From assembly GCA_023459655.1 (NCBI GenBank), contig JAEWTE010000051.1, forward strand, positions 1 through 11,393: a DNA stretch of 11,393 nt. Direction: 5' to 3'. The stretch's first letter is position 1, and every line of letters begins with the position of its first letter. Below the pieces are notes generated by a model that was not told the origin of the DNA, made no database searches, and saw nothing but the letters and a program-made list of their open reading frames with translations. This document shows, piece after piece, positions 1 to 6,036 of this stretch. This DNA comes from Candidatus Parcubacteria bacterium (GTDB lineage Bacteria > Patescibacteriota > Patescibacteriia > Patescibacteriales > Patescibacteriaceae). The position numbers were made by a program, and so were the translations under genes.

Positions 1-67
1 TAAGGGACTCGAACCCTTGACCTCCTGCTTGCAAAGCAGGCGCTCTAGCCAGCTGAGCTAAAGGCCC
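1..67 (-). tRNA. tRNA-Ala(UGC), 3' end cut by window edge
   Basis: On the minus strand the 5' acceptor strand GGGCCTT is followed by TA, a GCTC/GAGC D arm, a CCTGC/GCAGG anticodon stem with loop TTTGCAA (anticodon TGC, Ala) and an AAGGG/CCCTT T arm with loop TTCGAGT. Only the first base of the 3' acceptor strand lies in the window, so the G3:U70 Ala identity pair and any encoded CCA cannot be checked. It lies 7 bases beyond the stop of the small membrane protein and may be cotranscribed with it. Confidence 0.95.
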
Positions 68-74
68 TAATAAT

Positions 75-332
75 TTAAATACCCCCTTGATACCGAGTTA
101 GCGGACTCAACATCCAGCCCAAAAAACTATTAATTAAACCAAACGCAATTGAAAAACCGATAAAAATAGCAACCAATCCGACCAATAAATAGGCCAAACG
201 CGATCCACCATAAATTCCCAGTTTTTCTTCAAAAAACTCCATGCGACCAAAATTAGCTAAAAACCATTCTCGCTTAACAATGATTAATGCTCCGATAAAT
301 ACAATTATCAGACCGCCAAAAAAATTAAGCAT
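75..332 (-). CDS. small two-helix membrane protein, function unknown
   Basis: An 85-residue protein with two hydrophobic segments, about residues 3-19 and 46-69, separated by a charged loop rich in Lys, Arg and Glu. No catalytic motif or known family signature is visible. Its ATG begins 3 bases after the stop of the LysM/M23 gene on the same strand, so the two are almost certainly one transcription unit, with tRNA-Ala beyond. This suggests an envelope role alongside the peptidoglycan protein, but only by association. The start is well constrained because the preceding gene ends immediately upstream. Confidence 0.8.
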   Translation of the reverse strand: MLNFFGGLIIVFIGALIIVKREWFLANFGRMEFFEEKLGIYGGSRLAYLLVGLVAIFIGFSIAFGLINSFLGWMLSPLTRYQGGI

Positions 333-335
333 AAA

Positions 336-1565
336 TTAACGAACATAATTTAATGGATTATATCTAACACTACCAGACAGAACCTCAAAGTGCAAATGCG
401 GTCCAGTAGATCGTCCAGTTGATCCCATTTCACCAATTACTTGACCTTTTTCGACTGTCTGACCAGCCTTAACATAAAGACGCGACAAATGACCATAACG
501 AGTTTTTAACTTACCATGATTAATTAGAATCGTATTACCATAGCCACCATTCCAACCGCTAGCCGAAAGCTCCACCTTACCATTATCAGCAGCATAAATC
601 GGCGTACCAACCTTATTAGCAATATCAATTCCATTGTGGCGCAAAGAATAGTATTGAGTAATGCGATGACCCGAAGTCGGCCAGGTCATTCCACCGCCAG
701 ATGGTAAATTATCAACAACCGTCTTCTTAACTGTAGTAAATACTTGCTGAACCTTTGGTGCTAAATTAGTTGCTTGAGCAATCTGCCTGACCGGGGCAGC
801 CGGTGGCTTACCTCCAGGAATAATCAAAGATTGGCCAATAATTACTCGATCACCGGTTAAGTTATTATAAGAACTAATCGTTTCCGCATCAATACTATAT
901 TGTCGAGCAATCTTAGATAGATTATCACCAGCTTTAATTTTATATAATACCCCACTGGTCGGCAATATAGTTAATTTATCGCCTGGTCGTAATAAAGTAT
1001 TTAAACTCAAACCATTTTGCCAAATAATAGTATTAACGGTTATGCCAAAATTATTAGCAATACCACTCAAGGTATCACCAATTTTAACCGTATAATAGGA
1101 AATTGTTTTCCGACCAACTGGCGTATCAATCGATTGTCCCGCGGTTGGTAAACCAACTAGTCCCCAACCATAAACCCAACGATCAGTAGTGATACCAACA
1201 ACGGCTGTTGAACCAGTATTAATTGAACCAAACATAGTCAGTCGACTGTCTACTACTTGTGGCCTATTTAAATTAAATTGATGACCGGGTTGACTATCAA
1301 CAATAATATCATTGAGCTGATTGAATTCATCACCAATCATTTTTGATAACCAGGTATCTCGAACCAAATCTTCAGCGGCCATTAAACGATCGCTTTCTTG
1401 CCAATTGTTAAAGGTTATAAATATAGCAATAACCATTAAAACAATCACTGACAACCAAACATTTTGTTGATAATAATTAATTGTTCTGCGCTTAAAGTGG
1501 CGATATATCTGATAAATACCAACTAGCGGACGATAAATCAATGAACGACCAATTAATTTAAACAA
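336..1565 (-). CDS. membrane-anchored LysM x2 / M23 metallopeptidase (cell-wall endopeptidase-like)
   Basis: Bitopic protein of at least 409 residues expected to act on the cell wall. It has a basic N-terminus, a transmembrane segment at about 37-52, a linker, two LysM peptidoglycan-binding domains (about 157-201 and 207-250, each with the GD-LS-IA pattern and an IIPG/TILP-like end) and an M23 domain (about 292-405). The M23 zinc ligands are intact: H310 and D314 in the HNGID motif and H390/H392 in HLHFE, so it should be an active glycyl-glycine-type endopeptidase or LytM-like enzyme. The given start is TTG at 1563-1565, the first conventional start. The frame remains open upstream to 1694 with protein-like sequence containing an IGGGLAGALLVLLNILL segment, and a promoter ends about 10 bases beyond that, so the true N-terminus is probably about 40 residues longer (see finding). 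It is the first gene of an operon with the 85-residue membrane protein. Confidence 0.93.
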   Translation of the reverse strand: MFKLIGRSLIYRPLVGIYQIYRHFKRRTINYYQQNVWLSVIVLMVIAIFITFNNWQESDRLMAAEDLVRDTWLSKMIGDEFNQLNDIIVDSQPGHQFNLNRPQVVDSRLTMFGSINTGSTAVVGITTDRWVYGWGLVGLPTAGQSIDTPVGRKTISYYTVKIGDTLSGIANNFGITVNTIIWQNGLSLNTLLRPGDKLTILPTSGVLYKIKAGDNLSKIARQYSIDAETISSYNNLTGDRVIIGQSLIIPGGKPPAAPVRQIAQATNLAPKVQQVFTTVKKTVVDNLPSGGGMTWPTSGHRITQYYSLRHNGIDIANKVGTPIYAADNGKVELSASGWNGGYGNTILINHGKLKTRYGHLSRLYVKAGQTVEKGQVIGEMGSTGRSTGPHLHFEVLSGSVRYNPLNYVR

Positions 1566-1703
1566 AAGAAAAAATAACCAGGAAATAATTTTCTTGGCTT
1601 TTAATAAAATATTTAATAATACTAATAAAGCTCCAGCTAATCCCCCACCAATTGGCCGGCCCGTCTTTAATTTACTAATATATTTTCTATTAATTCAGGC
1701 CTA

Positions 1704-1732
1704 ACTCTATCATTTTTAAGGTCTTCAGTCAA
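1704..1732 (-). promoter_or_regulatory. sigma70-type promoter of the M23 operon
   Basis: On the minus strand a -35 TTGACT (1727-1732) and -10 TAGAGT (1704-1709) are separated by 17 bases, with an extended -10 TG one base upstream of the -10. The predicted transcript start is near 1697, right at the upstream limit of the open M23 frame. There is no competing promoter-like pair closer to the TTG at 1565 that I could see. Confidence 0.6.
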
Positions 1733-1761
1733 TCATAAATAACACTAATTAGCTAAAAAAC

Positions 1762-1790
1762 TTGCCGGGCTTAAACTTTTTTGTTAGACT
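1762..1790 (+). promoter_or_regulatory. promoter of tRNA-Cys
   Basis: -35 TTGCCG (1762-1767) and -10 TAGACT (1785-1790) with a 17-base spacer. Predicted start near 1797, seven bases before the mature tRNA-Cys 5' end. The G+C-containing discriminator expected of stringently controlled stable RNA promoters is not obvious. Confidence 0.55.
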
Positions 1791-1803
1791 AATTTTACTC
1801 TTT

Positions 1804-1876
1804 GGTCACGTCGCCAAGAGGCTAAGGCAACAGTTTGCAAAACTGTTATTCGTGGGTTCGACTCCCACCGTGACCT
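1804..1876 (+). tRNA. tRNA-Cys(GCA)
   Basis: Complete cloverleaf: acceptor GGTCACG/CGTGACC, D arm GCC/GGC, anticodon stem ACAGT/ACTGT with loop TTGCAAA (anticodon GCA), five-base variable loop, T arm GTGGG/CCCAC with loop TTCGACT, and discriminator U73, a known Cys identity base. CCA is not encoded (the next bases are CAA), so CCA must be added after transcription. Confidence 0.97.
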
Positions 1877-1882
1877 CAATTA

Positions 1883-1952
1883 AGTCTATAAATAATTAGA
1901 CTGTGGATAACTTGAGGATTCTCTAAATAATTAGTCTAGACAATTATAGACT
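1883..1952 (+). repeat. two palindromic repeats AGTCTA-N8-TAGACT
   Basis: Two 20-bp inverted repeats, at 1883-1902 and 1933-1952, have identical six-base arms (AGTCTA and TAGACT), an 8-base spacer and unrelated spacer sequence. They lie just downstream of tRNA-Cys. Either they are hairpins in the 3' trailer of its transcript, although no clear U-run follows, or they are binding sites for a dimeric protein. A related copy is at 2640-2658. Confidence 0.5.
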
Positions 1953-2051
1953 CTCCCTCAAAAAAACTTTAATATAAGGACTTTTTTCTTAATTAAAATA
2001 CTTAACATTAGCTAAAAAATAATTAAGTCCAGAAAATAGTAACCTAAACTA

Positions 2052-2080
2052 TTGACCACTTTTTTGTTTTATGCTATACT
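2052..2080 (+). promoter_or_regulatory. strong extended -10 promoter driving the orphan structured RNA
   Basis: -35 TTGACC (2052-2057), 17-base spacer, -10 TATACT (2075-2080), plus an extended -10 TG one base upstream of the -10. This is the closest match to the sigma70 consensus in the window. Predicted +1 is near 2087. A DnaA-box-like TGTGGATAT (2080-2088) covers the start-site region. Confidence 0.75.
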
Positions 2081-2086
2081 GTGGAT

Positions 2087-2311
2087 ATCGTTCTTTTTTA
2101 CCTCTTCTTTGTCTGACCTCTCCAATAAAATAAAAACAAAAAAATCGGACCGAGTATCTCTATAAAAAGAGATCGATGGTTCCCTGAGGTTGGTCTAAGA
2201 ATATCGTTCTTGAAATTTCTGCAAAAATTTCAAGAGGGAAGCCGTCGGGGCCATTTCTTATTCTTACATTCTATGTAAATAGAGGGCCCGCTGTGGCTTC
2301 CTTTTTGTTTT
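2087..2311 (+). ncRNA. candidate structured non-coding RNA, about 225 nt, family not recognised
   Basis: A self-contained transcription unit, from the promoter ending at 2080 to an intrinsic terminator ending in a T-run at 2302-2311. It has no usable reading frame; its ATG codons are followed by stops within three codons. Visible helices are GACCTC 2115-2120 with GAGGTT 2186-2191, enclosing a hairpin at 2147-2183 (ATCTCT/AGAGAT core); a perfect 10-bp hairpin 2209-2218/2225-2234 with loop CTGCAA; and the terminal stem 2237-2243/2295-2301. The 11-mer ATATCGTTCTT occurs twice, at 2085 and 2201. I did not see the diagnostic motifs of tmRNA, RNase P RNA or SRP RNA. It does not look like 6S RNA, because its 5' and 3' ends do not pair. 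Confidence 0.6.
2237..2311 (+). terminator. intrinsic terminator and 3' domain of the structured RNA
   Basis: GGAAGCC (2237-2243) pairs with GGCTTCC (2295-2301). Inside it GGGCC (2248-2252) pairs with GGCCC (2285-2289), capped by a small TTACAT/ATGTAA hairpin (2264-2278). The T-run TTTTTGTTTT follows immediately. The stem is unusually elaborate for a terminator, so it may also be a functional domain. Confidence 0.7.
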
Positions 2312-2320
2312 AAGACAGTC

Positions 2321-2349
2321 TTGACGACTTATTATTTTTCCCTTACAAT
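2321..2349 (+). promoter_or_regulatory. promoter of the tRNA-Arg/tRNA-Ala operon
   Basis: -35 TTGACG (2321-2326), 17-base spacer, -10 TACAAT (2344-2349). The predicted start is near 2356, about 23 bases upstream of tRNA-Arg. It begins only 10 bases after the T-run of the preceding RNA unit, which supports these being separate transcripts. Confidence 0.65.
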
Positions 2350-2378
2350 AACCAGCGTTCACCTTGTTGTGAAACTAT

Positions 2379-2450
2379 GCCCTCATAGTTCAATGGATAG
2401 AACAAGGGACTCCTAAGCCCTAGATCCGTGTTCGACTCATGGTGAGGGCA
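2379..2450 (+). tRNA. tRNA-Arg(CCU)
   Basis: Acceptor GCCCTCA/TGAGGGC with discriminator A, D arm GTTC/GAAC, anticodon loop CTCCTAA (anticodon CCT, Arg AGG), T arm CCGTG/CATGG (one G-U pair) with loop TTCGACT. The anticodon stem AGGGA/GCCCT has an A31-G39 mismatch at the pair closing the loop. CCA is not encoded. It is followed 18 bases later by tRNA-Ala(GGC). Confidence 0.95.
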
Positions 2451-2468
2451 CTGGAAAAAATTTAATAT

Positions 2469-2542
2469 GGGCCATTAGCTCAGTTGGCTAGAGCGCTTCC
2501 ATGGCATGGAAGAGGTCAAGGGTTCAAGTCCCTTATGGTCCA
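2469..2542 (+). tRNA. tRNA-Ala(GGC)
   Basis: Acceptor GGGCCAT/ATGGTCC contains the G3:U70 wobble that defines alanine tRNAs, with discriminator A. The anticodon stem CTTCC/GGAAG carries loop ATGGCAT (anticodon GGC) and the T arm AAGGG/CCCTT carries loop TTCAAGT. CCA is not encoded. Together with the UGC isoacceptor at the window start, the two Ala tRNAs read all GCN codons. Confidence 0.97.
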
Positions 2543-2548
2543 CACCCC

Positions 2549-2584
2549 CGCCACAGTTCCACATGGAACCGTGGCGCTTTGTTT
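2549..2584 (+). terminator. intrinsic terminator of the tRNA-Arg/tRNA-Ala operon
   Basis: CGCCAC (2549-2554) pairs with GTGGCG (2571-2576), and GTTCC (2556-2560) pairs with GGAAC (2565-2569) across one A/C mismatch, with a four-base loop. CTTTGTTT follows. It begins 6 bases after tRNA-Ala. Confidence 0.8.
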
Positions 2585-2603
2585 AGTAACTAAAAGCTGT
2601 TTT

Positions 2604-2659
2604 GTCCATATTAAATTGGACTAATAATCCTAGTGGAAAAGTCTATAAAAACTTAGACA
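2604..2659 (+). repeat. two further inverted repeats with 8-base spacers
   Basis: GTCCA-N8-TGGAC at 2604-2621 and GTCTA-N8-TAGAC at 2641-2658 (arms extend to AGTCTA/TAGACA) have the same arm-spacer geometry as the repeats at 1883 and 1933. The rest of 2585-2774 holds no coding frame. It contains two DnaA-box-like 9-mers (2699-2707 and 2710-2718), and 2727-2741 resembles 2023-2037 (TTAAGTCCAGA followed by an AAT). No convincing -35/-10 pair for the downstream yraN-like gene was found. Confidence 0.4.
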
Positions 2660-2774
2660 TATCATTCCTTAATGTTTAATTTTAGCCAAATTTCATCAAG
2701 TGGATAAGTTGTGGATTATTAGTATTTAAGTCCAGAGAATCATACCATTAAATTATCCCCCCGCTGATTAAATT

Positions 2775-3131
2775 ATGAATAATCATAATCACCGGTGGGG
2801 TGAGCTCGGAGAAAATATCACCTCAACCTATCTAGAAAAAACTGGCTACAAAATCCTGGCTCGTAATTGGCATTGCCACCAACAAGAAATTGATTTAATT
2901 GCCAAAGACCGATCAATCTTAGTACTAATTGAAGTTAAGCTCCGTTTGTCCAACAACTTTGATTTAACCAACGAACCACTAAATAACCAAAGACTAAAAC
3001 AATTAAAATTAGCCGCGACTTATTTCTCAAAACAATATCCAACCAAGCAATGGCGCTATGATTTTATTATTATTGACTTTAATTTTGCTCGACGATTAGC
3101 TCGACTAAGCCATTATCGACAAATTATATAA
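2775..3131 (+). CDS. YraN-like UPF0102 family protein (predicted nuclease fold)
   Basis: 118 residues matching the UPF0102/YraN family in length and order: an N-terminal GELGEN...YLEKTGYKILARNW block, then EIDLIAKD (D40) and LIEVK (E53, K55), the D/E-x-K arrangement of restriction-endonuclease-like folds. The family's biological role is poorly defined; a DNA-processing role is inferred from the fold and from neighbours. The ATG has no visible Shine-Dalgarno sequence. dprA begins 6 bases after the stop, so the two are probably cotranscribed. A YraN gene near dprA and topA is a familiar bacterial arrangement. Confidence 0.88.
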   Translation: MNNHNHRWGELGENITSTYLEKTGYKILARNWHCHQQEIDLIAKDRSILVLIEVKLRLSNNFDLTNEPLNNQRLKQLKLAATYFSKQYPTKQWRYDFIIIDFNFARRLARLSHYRQII

Positions 3132-3137
3132 TATCTT

Positions 3138-3839
3138 ATGAAAAAATCATTCGATTTATTTACGCTCACCAAAAATCAGACAAATTTCCCGTCACAATTA
3201 AAAAATATTTATAACTGTCCGGAAAAAATTTGGTGCCAGGGAAACAAATCTTTGCTAAATAATCATAAATCACTGGCAGTAGTCGGTAGTCGAAAAATAA
3301 GCTGGTATGGTCATTTAGCTATTGATAGCTTACTAACTAAAGAATTGGTCAATCAGCTAGTTATTATTAGTGGCCTGGCGATTGGTGTTGACCGATTAGC
3401 TCATCAAGTTTGCTTAGAACAAGGCGGTCAAACTATTGCTGTTTTAGGTAGCGGCTTGGATCAATCTAGCTTATACCCTCCCAGCAATTGGTCATTAGCT
3501 CAAAAAATCATCAAGAACGGTGGCTTATTATTGTCCGAATATCCACCCGATGAACAAGCTCGATCCTATTATTTTCCACAACGCAATCGAATTATAGCTG
3601 GACTGGCCTCAGCCGTATTGGTTATCGAAGCAGCGGCTAGATCGGGAGCGCTAATTACGGCTGATTTAGCTAGTCAAGAAGGTCGAGATGTTTTAGTTGT
3701 CCCTGGAAACATTAATCAACCAATGTCCAAAGGAGCTAATCAATTAATTAAGTCAGGGGCTGAACTAATAACTGAAGTCGATGATTTACTAACAGCGCTT
3801 GACTTGCCCAAATCAAATTCTTATAGTGAATTGAGTTAG
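3138..3839 (+). CDS. dprA: DNA processing protein DprA/Smf, minimal form
   Basis: 233 residues consisting almost only of the DprA Rossmann-like domain. DprA loads RecA onto incoming single-stranded DNA during natural transformation. Visible family motifs are VVGSR (48-52), SGLAIGVDRLAHQ (78-90), AVLGSGLD..YPP (101-115), LSEYPP (132-137), FPQRNRIIAGLA (146-157), VIEAAARSGALITADLA (162-178), GRDV.VVPG (182-190) and a closing NQLIKSGAELITEVDDLL segment. The N-terminal SAM-like region is reduced to about 40 residues. The C-terminal winged-helix domain of many homologues is absent, the protein ending about 15 residues after the core. It ends in TAG. Confidence 0.93.
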   Translation: MKKSFDLFTLTKNQTNFPSQLKNIYNCPEKIWCQGNKSLLNNHKSLAVVGSRKISWYGHLAIDSLLTKELVNQLVIISGLAIGVDRLAHQVCLEQGGQTIAVLGSGLDQSSLYPPSNWSLAQKIIKNGGLLLSEYPPDEQARSYYFPQRNRIIAGLASAVLVIEAAARSGALITADLASQEGRDVLVVPGNINQPMSKGANQLIKSGAELITEVDDLLTALDLPKSNSYSELS

Positions 3840-3855
3840 CTGTTGTCCGTAAAAC

Positions 3856-3947
3856 AGGCTAAAATAATTAAATTACTACCACCTAGATAATTAATCATCA
3901 ATCAATTGATTAAATTAACTAGTCTGTTGATAGTTAAATAACAGCCT
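3856..3947 (+). other. hairpin-rich leader between dprA and topA
   Basis: The 142-base gap upstream of topA holds an imperfect long hairpin (3883-3897 with 3907-3922, CTAG...TTAATCA / TGATTAA...CTAG). It is bracketed by AGGCT (3856-3860) and AGCCT (3943-3947), which can pair as an outer clamp. No T-run follows, so it is not a typical terminator, and I found no convincing promoter. It may be a structured 5' leader or just AT-rich symmetry. Confidence 0.3.
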
Positions 3948-3981
3948 AATCAAGCTTATTATTGCCCCTCTATCTAAAATT

Positions 3982-6036
3982 ATGCGTCTAATTATTGTTG
4001 AGTCACCAACCAAAGCCAAAACTATCAGTCGGTTTTTAAATAAAACCGATGTTGTTGAATCTTCTTTTGGTCATGTTCGTGATTTACCAGTTAAAAAAAC
4101 CGGTGTGGATGTAGATAATCAGTTTAATCCCGACTATGAGGTGCCGGCTAAAGCTAAAAAAACAGTTGCTAAATTAAAATCTTTAGCTAAACAAGCTGAT
4201 GAAGTCATTCTCGCTTCAGACGAAGACCGCGAAGGTGAGGCTATTGCTTGGCATCTACAACAATTATTAAAATTACCAATTAACCAAAAAAATCGGATTG
4301 TTTTTCACGAAATAACCGAAACAGCTATTAAAAATGCTTTAAAATCACCACGACAACTTGATCTTAATCTGGTCGATGCCCAACAGGCTCGACGCGTATT
4401 AGATCGATTAGTTGGCTACGAATTATCTCCATTTCTATGGAAAAAAGTGGCTAAAAACTTATCAGCTGGCCGAGTTCAATCAGTTGCTGTCCGATTAATT
4501 GTCGAACGAGAAAGAGAAATAGAACAATTCATTAAACAAGAATATTGGACAATTATTGCTGAATTTATGGCTAAAAATGGCCAATTTGCTGGTCAATTAG
4601 TTAAGTGGCAAGGTAAATCTTTAGATAAATTTGCCATTATCGATGAAAAAACCGCCCAACAAATTAAACAAGAACTACTTAAATCAAGTTATAAAATCGA
4701 TAAAATTCATAAAGAAAGAACCAGCAAAAAACCAGCAGCGCCTTTTACTACTTCCACACTACAGCAAACAGCAAACCGTTGGCTAGGTTTTTCAGCCAAA
4801 CAAACTATGGTTTTAGCTCAAAAATTATATGAAGGTGTTAATTTAGGTCCCCATGGTCAAGTTGGTCTAATAACCTACATGAGGACTGATGCCGTCAATT
4901 TATCTAATGATTTTGTTGGTCAAGCTCGTCAGGTTATAAAAAATAATTTCGGCGAACAATATTTAGCCAAAGCACCTAGAAAATTCGCCAATAAAAGCAA
5001 GGGCGCCCAAGAGGCCCATGAAGCCATTCGTCCAACCGACCCCGACAAAACACCAGAATCAATTAAACAATACTTAGAACCAAGACAATTTCGGCTTTAC
5101 CAGCTTATTTGGCAAAGAGCCTTAGCCAGTCAAGCCGCCGAAGCATTAATTGATCACACCAGCGTTGATGTCCAAGCTGATTCAGCTATTTTTAGAACAA
5201 ATGGACAAACTATTGCTTTTTCTGGTTATTTATTAATATACCCCGAGCAAACTCAAGAAAAAACCTTACCAGAATTAATTGAACAGGAGGTTGTAAAATT
5301 ATTAGAGCTCAAACCAGAACAACACTTTACTCAACCACCAGCCCGTTATAGTGATGCTGGCCTAGTAAAACAATTAGAAAAATATGGTATCGGCCGACCA
5401 TCAACTTATGCTCCAACCATTGCCACCATTGAAGCTCGCGGCTATATGATTCGCGATGACCATAAGCGACTTGAACCAACTGCCATTGCTAGTGTCGTCA
5501 ATGATCTTTTAGTTGGTCATTTCCCCGATATTGTTGATTACCAATTTACTGCTGAAATTGAAAACAGTCTTGATCGAATCGCTAGTGGACAAATCGCCTG
5601 GCAGCCGGTTATTGCTGATTTTTATTGGCCTTTTCATCAAAATTTGGAAACAAAAAATAAAGAATTATCCAAAAAAGATATCATGCCGGAATTACCCAGT
5701 AAAGAAATCTGCGATAAATGCGGTGCAGCGATGATTATAAAAACCGGCCGCTACGGCCAATTTCTAGCTTGTAGCGCTTACCCTAAATGCCATAATATCA
5801 AGTCTTTAAAAGAAAAAAAGGCCGCCAAGCCTTTACCTGAAAGATTTCAACATTTAATCACTGATTATGCTAAAGAGGTCTGTGATAAATGTGGCACAGC
5901 GATGTCAGTCAAAGCTGGTCGTTACGGTCCATTTTTGGCCTGTAGCGCTTTTCCTAAGTGCCGTAATATCAAAAAAATCATCACCAAACCAAAAGCTGGT
6001 GCCAAGTCAACCAAAAAACCAAAAAAATCAAAGTAA
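3982..6036 (+). CDS. topA: DNA topoisomerase I (type IA) with two C-terminal zinc ribbons
   Basis: 684 residues, about the length of B. subtilis TopA. It relaxes negative supercoils through a transient 5'-phosphotyrosine break. The N-terminal Toprim domain shows LIIVESPTKAKTI (3-15) and the metal-binding DEDREGEAIAWH motif (about 80-91). The catalytic tyrosine is Y299 in GLITYMRTDAVNLS. The GIGRPSTYAP motif follows near 470. The C-terminus carries two four-cysteine zinc ribbons (C577, C580, C597, C603 and C634, C637, C654, C660), both with CDKCG and FLACSA-PKC, apparently a tandem duplication, followed by a lysine-rich tail. ATG start, no visible Shine-Dalgarno. It ends exactly where the convergent minus-strand gene ends. 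Confidence 0.98.
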   Translation: MRLIIVESPTKAKTISRFLNKTDVVESSFGHVRDLPVKKTGVDVDNQFNPDYEVPAKAKKTVAKLKSLAKQADEVILASDEDREGEAIAWHLQQLLKLPINQKNRIVFHEITETAIKNALKSPRQLDLNLVDAQQARRVLDRLVGYELSPFLWKKVAKNLSAGRVQSVAVRLIVEREREIEQFIKQEYWTIIAEFMAKNGQFAGQLVKWQGKSLDKFAIIDEKTAQQIKQELLKSSYKIDKIHKERTSKKPAAPFTTSTLQQTANRWLGFSAKQTMVLAQKLYEGVNLGPHGQVGLITYMRTDAVNLSNDFVGQARQVIKNNFGEQYLAKAPRKFANKSKGAQEAHEAIRPTDPDKTPESIKQYLEPRQFRLYQLIWQRALASQAAEALIDHTSVDVQADSAIFRTNGQTIAFSGYLLIYPEQTQEKTLPELIEQEVVKLLELKPEQHFTQPPARYSDAGLVKQLEKYGIGRPSTYAPTIATIEARGYMIRDDHKRLEPTAIASVVNDLLVGHFPDIVDYQFTAEIENSLDRIASGQIAWQPVIADFYWPFHQNLETKNKELSKKDIMPELPSKEICDKCGAAMIIKTGRYGQFLACSAYPKCHNIKSLKEKKAAKPLPERFQHLITDYAKEVCDKCGTAMSVKAGRYGPFLACSAFPKCRNIKKIITKPKAGAKSTKKPKKSK

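Noticed and set aside
2087..2311. Identity of the structured RNA as 6S, tmRNA, RNase P RNA or SRP RNA
   Set aside because: Its ends do not pair into the long rod of 6S, there is no tRNA-like domain or tag reading frame, and I saw none of the conserved RNase P or SRP core motifs. A covariance search is needed to settle this.
1736..2774. CRISPR array or insertion sequence in the gene-free region
   Set aside because: The repeats are too few and irregularly spaced for a CRISPR array, and there is no transposase fragment or pair of terminal inverted repeats with target duplication.
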